Positions 43,900 through 55,745 of a stretch of 64,000 nucleotides of DNA are shown here, one piece after another. The stretch is taken from the NCBI GenBank assembly GCA_020091685.1, contig CM034605.1:15286635-15350634 (forward strand), read 5' to 3'. This DNA comes from Lutjanus erythropterus. Its lineage: Eukaryota; Chordata; Actinopteri; Lutjaniformes; Lutjanidae. The first letter of the stretch is position 1. Each line of letters starts with the position of its first letter. The position numbers were made by a program, and so were the translations under genes. The notes below the pieces were generated by a model. The model saw nothing but the letters and a program-made list of their open reading frames with translations, was not told the origin of the DNA and ran no database searches.

Positions 43900-45330
43900 T
43901 AATGATCAGAACCACAAGTGTGATCTGGACACAGCGGAGCGCAAAATGGAAAAGAGGCTGAAGCAGGGTAGACATACAAATACATTATAAGACGGGGTAA
44001 TCGATTAGCAATATGTGTGTGACCTTGACTGACAAATCACATTAGCTGCTCTGATCACAAGCCTCAGACAGTTTAATGGGCTCTGACGAAACTCCGAAAG
44101 GTATTTGTGACCACTGCTTACACACCAATTGCACCTTGTGTTTAATTCTGTTTAATTAGTCATATGAGAAAATTCTCACGAATTAGCATTGGTGGTTCCA
44201 GGTCAGTTTTACTGGGGGAGATCATGCTTGGGCCAGCTGTTTTGTCAGAGGTGAACATCTGACCTGGGACAAAAGAGACAAAGACAGTGTTCAAGATGTC
44301 ATATGTTTTTAATTCAGTATATAAAGTAATGGCACACAACAAACATTTATTGCTTTATTTTTCATTGTAGGCATACAACAAAATTATGTATAATGTGAGA
44401 GCAGCAGTGATAGAAAACAAGACAAAAGGATAAAAGAATAAACCAAGAACAATAAATAAGAAAAACAAACAAGATAAATATGATGAGGTAGTGTCCTCTG
44501 TCTACTGTATATAATAAAGAAAGGCACTTTGATAAGGCAGCTTAAAAGTGCCAGTATTAAAGGTGGTGTGTGTTACTCTAATCCAAGACACTTCGGTCTC
44601 TTCCCGGCTCTCAGCAGCTTTCTGTCGACTCTCTGCATCAGTTCTGCCCCAGTCCTCACGTGTACTTGTATTTTAACAACAAAAATGCTGCTGTGGCGCT
44701 GCGTCTGTGTGAGCCACCATCTTTACTCAAATACCATGGTAATGGTGCTTGTTTGAGAACAAAATAAAACACACTTCTGTTAGCTTCAGATCAAGTTACA
44801 GCACATTCTTCGCTGCAACAGTTCTTCATAAAGCCCAGCTGACAGCACAAGCTCTGCTGTACTAGAGGGTCTCTGCATCCCAGTCTGTACTTTCCTGTCT
44901 ATTCTCTGTTTTGTTTTGCTTTTGTTTCTGGCAAACTGATCAACGAATCAGTCGAGATTCAAGGCTTTTGCCCTCTTAGACTTAACAACTTGTGCACTCA
45001 GAGCTGAGGTAAGTTTTCAGCAGCCTTGGTGCAGAGAAACTCTGTTTATCTTGCAGAGTTTGAAGAGCTATAAAATCCCCACTTCTTTTCATACAGCTGA
45101 ATGAGCAGTACCAGCCCTTCTCTGCTAAAAGGTCTCGACACTCCAGTCTGTATTTTCTTTCTAAAATTCAGCTGAACTGATGTAGTTCATGCCCCGAGTC
45201 ATCAATATTTGAACCATATAATCTAGTCATGAAAACAGAGCTGTCCCTTTCAGAAATCCATCACTTTTGGGGTTCAGACTTTAGGTGCTCTAATTTATAT
45301 CAAAGTTTGTCTTTGACAGGTAGAAAAAGC
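43900..45330. other. Gene-free sequence between two transposon relics
   Basis: Two segments about 260 bp apart share text (CTGCATCCCAGTCTGTACTT near 44872, GACACTCCAGTCTGTATTTT near 45137), suggesting an old local duplication. They may be 3' sequence of the neighbouring hAT relic. No gene recognised. Confidence 0.35.
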
Positions 45331-45339
45331 CCGATGAAC

Positions 45340-46600
45340 CTTGTCTTTATCTCGTTCTGACTTTCTCTGACCAACACTGAGCCTAGAGTTCTGCCTTTTT
45401 GTCATTTTGCAGCTGGCTGCGCTGCAGAATCACATTGCTGAGTAATATTCAACACTTCATCCCACCAGTTATCAAAAAATGACTCCTCCCTGAAGTCATT
45501 CACTGTCTAAAGTGAAGCTTCGACTAAAACCACAGCTTTTGAAAAGCTAAGTGATGAAGACTGTAGCATATCAGAAGTTTTATTTCTTCAAACACTTCAC
45601 AGAGTGTAACAGGATGCACAACAAATTCAGGATCTATCTGTGCCAACAGACCTCAAACCACAACAGATGATTTTTCAGCATTGTGTTCTTGGGCTGCCTT
45701 TTTAAATATTTGCTTAATGGCAGGCAATTTATCCATAATGTTTTGTAGAGGTATACATTCACATTAGAGAATTTCACTTAAACGATGGGGTTATTTTTGC
45801 TCCTTTGTAAAACGATCTTTGTGTAGTCAGCCTGTTAGGATGAACATGTGACCCAAATCAGATCACATGTTATGTCACATATCACATATTCTTTTCTAGA
45901 AAGGAAAAAAGCTCCTCTGCCTTTGGGACAGCTTTGATTGTATCTACTAAAAATAGACAGCGGTAGAGTAGACTCTGGGCATTGCAATGGATATAAAAGG
46001 CATATTTCACTTTCTCTCTGACTCTAGCTGGGATCTGCCAACCCCTCAATGACAGCAGCGCTGTCATGTGCTTGGCCTACATGGCTGATTTTGTATTCTA
46101 GACCATGACTTTCCAATATGTGGAATATTCTTTCATTAAACCCTGAATCTAGCCTCTCAGCAGATCCTATATTATTATAGTTATTATATTGTTGGTTATT
46201 TTTTATTTTAGATCTTTTGTTTATCTGCCATGATGCTGATAACTTTTTCACTTCTTCTGTAATTTTGGCTCAATATTTAAGCTGTGATTTTTCAATCACA
46301 GCTTGGATGTTGCAAATTTGGTAAAATGGTCACTGAGGAGTCAGCTAGAGAGGCTGTGTTGCAGAGCACAAAGTATTATTATCCCACCAATCTGCCAACA
46401 CTCGCTCACAGGCGTTTATGGTAATCAGCACCATATTCAGAACTTTCCTCCACATCTGCATGATGTTTTTTTTGAGTCGGTGCACTGTTGATTCTGAGTT
46501 GCACTGGAAGCTTTGACTCTGAAATCTTGGAGGCAACAGAAATAAAAAAGAGGTATTTTGAAAAACAGCGATCTCCTCCTCCACAGACATTTATCCGCAC
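45340..46600 (-). pseudogene. hAT transposase relic (ZMYM1/TTF-type family)
   Basis: The minus strand holds a transposase-like protein broken by stops and frameshifts. From the N-terminal side: IMQMWRKVLNMVLITINACE near 46440; FHILESHGLEYKISHVGQAH with DSAAV (46105-46180 region); VREKVKYAFYIHCNAQS and FLVDTIKAVPKAEELFSFLE (45890-46030); a GLLAQIDPEFV segment near 45640; and FREESFFDNWWDEVLNITQQ with C near 45430-45510. These follow the order of hAT transposases related to ZMYM1-like proteins of fish, including the catalytic-domain (H)CNAQSL-LVDTIKAVPEAE region. No intact zinc-finger N-terminus or C-terminal dimerisation domain was found. Clearly non-functional. Confidence 0.8.
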
Positions 46601-49600
46601 ATGGTCAAGACTTAACTTCTTGACCTACCAATGCATCAGTTTTTCTTTGTCAGTTTTTGGGCAAAATCACTACAGAACTTAAGAGTGAATTTTTTTGTCT
46701 CTGCACCAGTGACAGCTGAGATCAGGAGCATTCATGCAGGAACGTATTTTCAGCAGCAATCAAAAGATGTAGCATCACACATAGTTAAATCTGAAACTTG
46801 CCTGGAAATACGACAGCAGGATCAACACTATGATCCACATCATCAAGGACATTTAAGCCTGCAAAAACCTTATCTGCTGATTTTGCTGAGAAAAATCTTG
46901 AACATAAATATCTAACATTTTGTTGTGTTTTATTGCACATTACTAATGATAAATCATGTTTCAGATTCTGTAGATTCTCATCATGTCTGTCCTCACGATC
47001 AGCAACCGTGGATTTTCTTGATGTAGCACATTTGTTTAATATTTTCAGTCTGTCTCTGCAAGTTAATTACGGGTTAATACAAGAGACGCACAAGGGCGCA
47101 CCAAGGTTCTGTTATCATGAAGTCTGCAGCACAGTCAAATTGCACTTAGATGCACCCCACCCATTGTGTCTGGAGCACGCCAAGGTCAAGGTCACTGTGA
47201 CCCCGCACTGTGACATCATAATGTTCAGTTCTCTGTCAGTCTTTGGGTGAAGGCAGCATGTGTCTCACTACAGAGCAAAATCACTCACTAAAATCATTCA
47301 TGTGAACAAAATGAGTGGAATTTATATTTCAGGGGAATTCATGTGATGATGGGCTGTTATTATACAGTATAATGACAGCTGTGTAATTACTGTAGGCTAC
47401 TTATACTTTCATTAGGATTTTTTTTTTTTAAGTTGACGTTCAGTTACTTAAATATTGTGGCAAATAGTCTTAGCACTTACTTTATGTGTAAGCAGCAAGA
47501 CTGTGAACTCTTCATGGTAATTGCACACAGTAGATATGGCAGAAAATAGGTTTGTGATTATCTGGAGGAGTGTTTGGAGTCACGACTCAAGCAGAAAAGC
47601 AAAAAGTTAAGAATTGCCACACTTAAATGTGCCTGTAACAAAGAAACCGAGAGATGTATGAACTGTGACAGTGCTGTCATTTCTTTTTTTTTTTTTTTTT
47701 TTTACAGATTGCTTTATACCCCGGTCTCACAAATGATATACAGACATATACAGTGTGTATGTTGGAGCATGCCCTGAGATACATGGACACCCACTGTGAA
47801 TCTCTTTACTTTCACATTCATCCCGTTGTGTAGCTGCTTGTCTTACAAGGAACACATTTGCTGGAAATGTGTTCTCATATCGTATCTGACAATTCAACTG
47901 ATGGATGCAGTGACAGAGCCTGCACTGAAAAGAATGGGGAAAAAAAGTAATTCAGCTCTCTGCCTCAGGAAAAACTCTCCAGGAGGTTGAATTTTACTCA
48001 TATCTATACATCCCATCCCTATACATTCTTTCTCTTTGTCATGAAAAGTGCTAAATATAAAACTTACTTACTTACCTCCTGAAATATAATGAATCAGCAC
48101 TCAAAAATCTACAATAATACAAAGTGAAAAGATATGAAAAGTAAATGATAAAGCTATATTCTCTAAAATATCTATTAAAATGTTTTTGTAACACTGAAAA
48201 AGAAAATGTGACACTAGTACGACTCCCTTAACTACAATACACACAAAAAGACAAAATAAATAAATAAATAAAAATAGCCAAAGTTGACTCACTATCTGTC
48301 ACATAACATTAGCATGACAAGCGGCAACTTTATTAAACTTCATGGGAGACCTTTCAAAAAGCAGAAGAAAGAAAATGTGTGAGTTTGATGGGAATTTTCC
48401 AAAATGAGTGCGTCTCCACCCAATTAGCTTGCACGGCTGAGAGTCTTCCTCTTTGCTAAGCTCCTGACAGCCTGCAGGCTCATGAAATACCATGAAATGA
48501 ACATAGCTTAAAATGCAAATCATGTTCTCCGCATATGAAAGGAGGAGAAACGTGTTTCTGCACCATGGAAAAGGAAACACGACTGGAAACAGGCAGCAGA
48601 CTGACATTGGAATATAGCAAGAGGTTGGGATTGAAGCTGTGTTTCTACAGTCGTTCCCCAGCTCTCCACCCTGAGCGCAAGACTTTATAATTGGTGTGAA
48701 TGGAAAATGAATGAATGAAGGCCTTAATGACACAACATGTTTGTCATGTGATCGGCTTCAATCAACTCGTCTGAGCGTTCGGGTCTCACTGGAGCTGTGT
48801 AATTAAGAGTGCGGGTGCCAATCAGACACGCGGCGTGAATCTGTCTGCGTATGTTTGATAACCTCATACATGATTCAGTGAACTTCATATAGTGAACACA
48901 CAGAACAAGCAGACACAACATTAACATAATGAGCACAATGCATCAGATAATCTACAGATTATTACAGACTGGTTGGCACACAGCATAAATGTATGACTGT
49001 AACATAAATACTGTTGCTGTATCTCTAGAATGCAATGAAGAAAAAAGCTTTAATTTTAGCTTGACGTGTTTAATTCCAAATGAAAGTAGAGCTTATAAAT
49101 TGCTGCTGATCCCAAGCTGATGACTGACTTTTTTTTATAACACACATCAAATAAGTAATTTTATATTCCAGCACTGTCTGCTGTCTATAAGCAATTTGTA
49201 CATGATTACTATGACACACAGAGTATTCACTTATTTACAGATAGGTTTGTGTATTACCTTGACTGATGCGTTTGTTTTGACATTTTCTTTGTTCTAATTT
49301 TTTGGGCCTCAATCAAAAGAATACAAAAAAATAGGACATGAAGACGTTTAATTTTTTAAGTATAGTGAGAACAATCAGCATATTTCAAAGTTTTGCAATC
49401 AGAGGGAAGGAGAAAGGGAAGAAAAATGGGGAGAGAAATAAATTGAATTTTAATTTAATACACTCTGCCTTGGAACAGATTATTTAATCACTCCTTCATG
49501 CTCTTACTTGGATTTGGAAATTTTAAGATGAACATTTAAAACACTTATTAACTTACTCAGTGAGACTGAGATTTGATCTCCTTAATTAATTAATTTCACC

Positions 49601-52600
49601 CTTTGTTATGTATCTGAATGTGTGTGTAAATGAGAGAGTTAAGCTGTAAATGATCCAGTTCTCTCAGCCTCAGCAGTCTTTCATAAAGCTGCTAAAGGGT
49701 AACTTGAAAATCATTATAAGAGGGCCGTGACAAATCCATCAGTACTGGATGACCGGGGATGAGAGCGGGGTGTTATTGGCTCCCTCTCATCAGTATATTC
49801 TGATTTCCATCAATATGTGGTTCGCCAGTGCAACAGGTGGGGAAAAGAAAAGACAGCAAAGAAAGCTCCTGGTTTGACAGGCAAAATGTCTGACAAACTT
49901 GTTTTAACTGAGCTTAACTGAGCTTTCCAAACACCTGCAGGAGAGCTTGCGAGTTAAAGCGAGTAAAGCGAGAGTAAAATCCAGCACACGCAGGCTCCAG
50001 CAGGGTTCTTCTTATGTTTGTTTAAACCCATTTTGAACCATTTTTGGAACTTCATTTTTTAATTATGACAGCAGACTCATTGATTTTCCATGCTGTATTT
50101 TCCTTGTTTGTAATTCCCATTTTTGTCTTAGCGAGACAAATCAATCTATGATTTTATTTCTTTTTATGTGAGCATAAACAACCTTTTATAGACGATGCAT
50201 CTGCCAGCCCTTTGAACCACAAACTATGTCTTTATATGGATGTAAAATAAATTTTCTGTGATATCTGTGTACCACAGGCATCTAAATCTGTAGCACAGTT
50301 TTGTGTTTCAATGCAGATGATTATTTGTTAATAATTTATGTTTTACAATTACAGACAAATTTACATCTGAATTTTTAAAAGCTGATCTTTTTTTTCAAGT
50401 CAGTCTTTTTCAAGGGATCTGATTTTTAAGGCAAAATCTTTACTTAGAATGTAGTCTGGTGTTTCTCCACCAGCATTATATTCTTAACATTATATCACTC
50501 AGTATGATTGGCTGTCTGTCCAGTGAGAGGCGGGACATTAATTTAAACATTAGTTTAAAACTGTTTTATGAGTATTTTTAAATGTACTGTTTGTGTTGTG
50601 TGTAAATAGTTTCCCTTTGTACGTAACCTACTTTAAACTTTTTTTTAAGGTTAATATACTTGACTAGCGAGCTGGCTTGTCCACTTTTAAATTAACAATT
50701 TCCTCACCATCTGCACTATGGATAATTTTACAATGCAGCGTTGTAAGTTAGTAATTAAAGTATATGAGAATTTGAGAAAATAAAATTAATGTTATTAATG
50801 CTATTAATGCTAAATTAATGCTATTCTGATGTGTCTGTGCATGCACATGCATGCATACTGTACATACATCATGCTACCCCTGCATAAGTTAGTGCCCCAC
50901 TTGGGCCACCCCTGCCAAAAAAAGTCACACGCCCCTGTATCTGACAAACCTGTTTTTAAGACTCTCTGGAGTGCAATCCGGACTACAGCTCTGCACAAAA
51001 AAATCCCTCTAAACAAATGCCTGTGAAATCATTGCATAACTACTGGAATATAACTGTCTTACTGCTTAAACCTGCACCAAAAAAAAGCTTCATTTTGTTT
51101 TCATAATCACAAGATGAATCAACAAACACCACCAAAATTTGCTTGAGGATGAGATGTGACCCACCGCTTCAGGTTTTATCACACACTGAACAAAAATGTT
51201 CATCCATAAACAAAAAAATATATAATTTGTGGGCCCAGATGCCAGGGGATCATGTGTGTTTTTCTAACATTATAAGCTGTAAATGCATCGTCTCATGTTT
51301 ACCAAAATATAATCAATGTAAACAATCTTTATTGCCCAGCTCTGCAATTTCAACCTGTTTTACATGACAGCTGCCTCTGCAGGTTTGTGTCAAAACACAG
51401 CAAAATTGGCACTTCTGCTGGTGCCAGTAATTTCAACCAGGAACACATCTACTCATCCCTCGATCCAAAAGAAAAAAAGTAAATGGAGCAGGTGTCATTT
51501 TCGCTCTGATTGCACCAAATGCAGACAAATATTGAGAAACACACATATTTACATAAACGTGTAGAAGACAAGTGTTTTTCTAGATTTTTCTGTCTTTCTG
51601 TTTCGTTCCTTCTCACCTCAAGATGTCATGACTCCTGATCTTCAATGTCAATGATAGGAAAATGCCATTACTAGGTTTGATCTCCTGCTGATCCTTTGCC
51701 TGATTAATGTGATTGATCAGTGTGAGAGGTTTAAGGTGCCATTTCTGTCCTAAAGCCAAAAGCCTTAAGGGATAAGTCTGCCATCGTGATATTTTTAGAA
51801 ACAAACCAGCCGCTCGTACTTTCTCATACATTTTATTAAGGTGAATGTGATGAGGCATCTCGACTGTACGTGTGAAGGGAGCAGAGTGGCGAACACTTGT
51901 GTTTCACAGATTGCATCAGTCTCATGTTGGCCTTCAAAGCGTCGAGGTCTGGTTTCAAAATGCTAATCGCTGTTGTAGGCGATCGGACTGAGAAAAGGTT
52001 GATTTTTTTTTTTTTCATTTTCCTGAATTCCCTCAGAAGTTTACAGTTTGATAATAGAGGACAAAGCTTTCATCTGACAGCGGCGTGGGCGTGACAGCGT
52101 GCCAAATCGCCATACAACAAGCTTTGAGTCATCGTGATGGCCGAATAATCAGGTGGATGAGGAGTGTGGGAGGCAGAAGCAGCCTACGTTCACCTTTGTG
52201 GTGACCATAACCAGCTGTTACATAACCGTCTTCTTCACCCACTGAAACGTCTTGCGGTTTTCAGAGTAGGAACTGACTGGCAGGACTTTGAGGTTACCAG
52301 TAACCAGGTGTATGAAGTGGGCACTTCCATTAAATCTTATATTAAACAGCTTCTAATTTTCACGTTTAAAATGATCACACAGGGAATGCACTTTGTGTTT
52401 TAGTTTCTAGTCAACACTCCAAAACTCCTCTGGGTATTTAGTCATTCAGAATCTGCTCCTGTGGCTTGTTTATTAAGTAATTAATTAAAGCGCTGCAGAA
52501 AACGGTGACTGAGGTTATCATTGTTGTTCTTGTTTCAGGCATCACATTCTCACTCAGCAAAATAAATGAAGTGCCGGGGAAAATCATCTGCTGTGAAAGG

Positions 52601-53010
52601 CCACCGGGAAGTGATAAAAGAGAAGCACTTAGTCATTCTTCACATTTATTTACTCTTCTAACTGACATTTGAAAAAATATTTTTAGTCTGTTTATTTCAT
52701 TTGTTCAGGGATGACATTTCAAACAATGCAAGTTACATTTCTATACTAGATGAGGAGGTGAACATTAAAATTCTCCAACATTTCTGTCTCCTCTGTAGCT
52801 CTCTGTCTGTGGTGCACAAGGTTAACAGCACTGAGTATTATCCAGTTATCAAAGGCACATGATCAAAGGTTCAAGCCAGGGGCAGCTTTGAGGTTAGAGG
52901 AGGGGAAAGAGGAAAAGTGCAGACATAAATATTCTATTGCTATAATCGTGCATTTAAGTCTTTTAGAGGTATTCGCTATGTCTATCTCTGCTATAAAATC
53001 TATACCTTCA
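46601..53010. other. Gene-free sequence
   Basis: 6.4 kb with no supported gene. A T20 run is at 47684-47703. The 105-codon frame at 46933-47250 and the 144-codon minus frame at 48299-48733 resemble nothing known. A GCATGCACATGCATGCAT alternating purine-pyrimidine tract is at about 50838-50856. Confidence 0.4.
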
Positions 53011-53081
53011 GGCCGTGATCAGACTGAGCGCTGTTTTTGAAGTGAGAAGTGACGTTTTTCTAGTTGTTTTCAGTTAATGTG
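53011..53081 (+). repeat. Short dispersed repeat, member 1 of a local pair
   Basis: GTGATCAGACTGAGCGCTGT, TTTTGAAGTGAGAAG and TTTTTCTAGTTGTTTTC are paralleled in order at 54501-54598. Probably two copies of one old MITE. Boundaries are not defined. Confidence 0.4.
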
Positions 53082-54500
53082 CCTTGAATGCCTCCAGAAT
53101 AGAAAAGCACCTGTTGTCATTCGCTTTTTTCCTCATTGTCCAGTTGCATGAAGTGAGAGACGGGCTTTCTGTGGTGGTTACAACCAGAGCCTGGAGTCTG
53201 TATAAGCACTCAAGTTGCATAGGGACCTGCAAATTATGCAAGGGTCCCACCTCCACCCTGTGTCAAAGCAGGTGTCAATCATACTTGTCAACCCCCCCGA
53301 TTTTCCCAGGAGATTCATGTTTCTCATCGTCCTTTCCCTATTTCCTCCTGGAATCTCAATTTTCCTGTATTTCTCTGGATTTATGACCTCATCTCTTCAT
53401 TATCAGCAACCTATTTACTGTGCAGTGTGTATAAGCTTTTACAGGCGTGCATTTTGTAAAACCTGCCATGTCAATTTTCCTTTCAGAGCAGGGGCAACAA
53501 ATAAATAAAAGAAAGAAAACAGCTGAATATTAGCCAGAGATTTTACACAAGTTCACACGAGAGGAACCAATTATTCTATATTCTTTCCTGAGAATTAAAG
53601 TAAAATTAAACTTCTTCAACTTGAAAATGCTGTTGCAGTGTAATTATTTTGTTATTTTTCATTCTTTAAAATTCACCAGAATGTTGGTAACGAAGTCTCT
53701 GAATCTCCCTTTGAATCTGAATGAGAGGATGAAGTGGCCATCCTTCTGGTCACAGAGAGGGAGAGAGGAAAAAAAAAAACATCATGAGAGTGAATTGCGG
53801 GAACAGCAATCAGGAAAATTAGTGTGTTTTCTGCACATCACTGTTATTTGTCAGAAAATAACAATGATGGGCTTTTCTCTCTAGCTAGGCAGCGAGCGCA
53901 TCTCTGCTTGCAGCCACTTCCAGGGCTGTTCTGTGACTTTGTGCCTCACAGACGTGAAAGCGAAATATAACCATTTATCACGTCTGATAAACGTCAACAT
54001 GCAGCAGTGTTTAGAAACTGCAGCTCAGAAAACATAACCATATTGCACGTGAACCAGCACTCATATGTGCATGCACCAAATGAAACTCACACCGACACTC
54101 AACAACGATTACACGATAACAATGACAGCGATTATCTTGTCTCTCAGCCAAGGCTTAGTTACAACTTTGGACTAATGCAAGATGGAGAGCAATGAATTCA
54201 TTCACTATTGACTTAATATTAAATTCAAAATGGTGATGAGCTGTGACTAATGCAGTAAGACTCTCTGTGCTAATAAATAAATAAAGATAATGGTTATTAA
54301 TGGTGCATATCAGGGGTTAAAGAAGGCCACAGGTCTAAAGTCCAATACCACTGAAAGTGCAGTGCAGCTGCCTGCCAAAACCCACATACAACAACCCGTC
54401 ACCCAACATACCTGAAAAACTTAGGTCAACATTAACAACAGCTAGTTGTTTTATAAATTGCATCTAAATTGTTCCATTGAGTTCGTGTCACTAAAACACA
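53082..54500. other. Gene-free sequence
   Basis: No gene recognised. Frames at 53084-53508 overlap each other in different frames and match nothing known. Confidence 0.4.
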
Positions 54501-54598
54501 TGACCCTGATCAGAAAGAGCACAGTTTTTGCAGTGAGAGGCGTCTTTTCCCACTTGTTTTCTATAGACAGTAAGCATTTGGCGTGCTGCTAATGCACC
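54501..54598 (+). repeat. Short dispersed repeat, member 2 of a local pair
   Basis: CCTGATCAGAAAGAGCACAG, TTTTTGCAGTGAGAGGCG and CACTTGTTTTCTATAGACAG match the order seen at 53011-53081, then continue into GGCGTGCTGCTAATGCACC. Confidence 0.4.
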
Positions 54599-55039
54599 TT
54601 GGGTGCCTAATGAGAGCCAATAAAAACAACTGGAGTGGTCAAATTTGTTAATTAGTGAGGAAAATGTGATGCAGACTTGCAGTTACAGCAACAAAGGAGT
54701 TAAGATTCTCAACGTGGTTTGTTACAGTGACTGTTGAAGCAGTGGTTACATGACCTGAAGCAAGCCACAATTTAAGAGTGTGCTCCACCACTTAGACAAA
54801 GCACTACATTTGCAGCTGACTGTCTGATATTGAGGCTGTGGCATTTTGGTAGGCAGCTGTTCTCCTAAAAGTGAATGTGTGTGTTTGAGGGATGCGGGTG
54901 GGAGAAGAACATTATGTAGTAATAAGTGTAAGTGTAGAAGTGATGAAGGTTGTGCTGTCGTACCGGCAAGAACTTCAATCTACTTTCCCCTTGGTGCATG
55001 CAAACATTTAATCAACATACCTGGTTTATGTCATTACTA

Positions 55040-55560
55040 CATATATCCATTTTAAGCCATGCATCCAGGCTGCAGTGGCTGCATGCTAAGCAGGTAATAG
55101 ACCCAATGTCCTTCACTCTGGTCACATCCTCCAGCTCCTCCTGGGGGATCCTGAGGCATTCCCAGGCCAGTTGGGTTAATCCCTCCAGTGTGTGCTGCGT
55201 CTGCCCTTGGGTCATTTTCCTGTTGGACATGCCTGGAATACCTCAGCAAGGAGGTATCCAGGTGGCATCAGGAGCCCAACCCACTTGAACTGGCTTCTTT
55301 TAACATGAAGGAGTGGTGAGAGCTCTTTGCGAATATCTGAGCTTATCCCGTTCCTAATGATGAGCCAAGGTGCCATGGAGGAAAACTCATTTCAGCCTCT
55401 TGAATTCATGATCTCATTATTTCTGTCACTACCCAGACCTCATGACTGGAGGTGAAGGTTGGTGAAGGAGATTCTGGTAGACTGAGAGCTTCTTCTTCAG
55501 CCAGATTCACCACGACTGTCTGCTGCAAACTTCACTGCTGATCTCCTTGTCACCATTCAA
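55040..55560 (-). pseudogene. 3' fragment of a LINE ORF2
   Basis: Minus-strand translation gives a TLEGLTQLAWECLRIPQEE segment followed by LEDVTRVKD. This matches the WxxYLxxLAWERLGIPPEEL-E end common in fish non-LTR elements. The adjoining DNA (about 55320-55560; e.g. TCACTACCCAGACCTCATGA) is the typical next portion of the same LINE. Truncated, with frameshifts. Confidence 0.7.
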
Positions 55561-55571
55561 TACCCTGATTC

Positions 55572-55745
55572 TTAAAGGGACGGTTCATCCAAAAATGAAA
55601 ATTCAGTCATTATCTACTCATCCTCATGCCGATTAAATGTCTGGTTTAGTTTTTTAGTCCACAAAACACTGCTGGAGTTTCACAGGAAAACAGCGTTGCA
55701 GAATCACCCAAACAATTTAAATGGAAAACTGGTCACGTCTGGTGT
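55572..55745 (+). repeat. Common teleost repeat (GGTTCATCCAAAAATGAAAA type)
   Basis: TTAAAGGGACGGTTCATCC followed by AAAAATGAAAATTCAGTCAT and TACTCATCCTCATGCCG is the start of a highly abundant fish interspersed repeat. It directly abuts the LINE fragment on its left. The right end is not defined. Confidence 0.65.

Noticed and set aside
46933..47250. 105-codon plus-strand frame considered as an extension of the hAT relic
   Set aside because: Wrong strand for the relic and no transposase motif.
52800..52910. GGTTCAAGCC, resembling a tRNA or SINE B box
   Set aside because: No convincing A box or cloverleaf around it.
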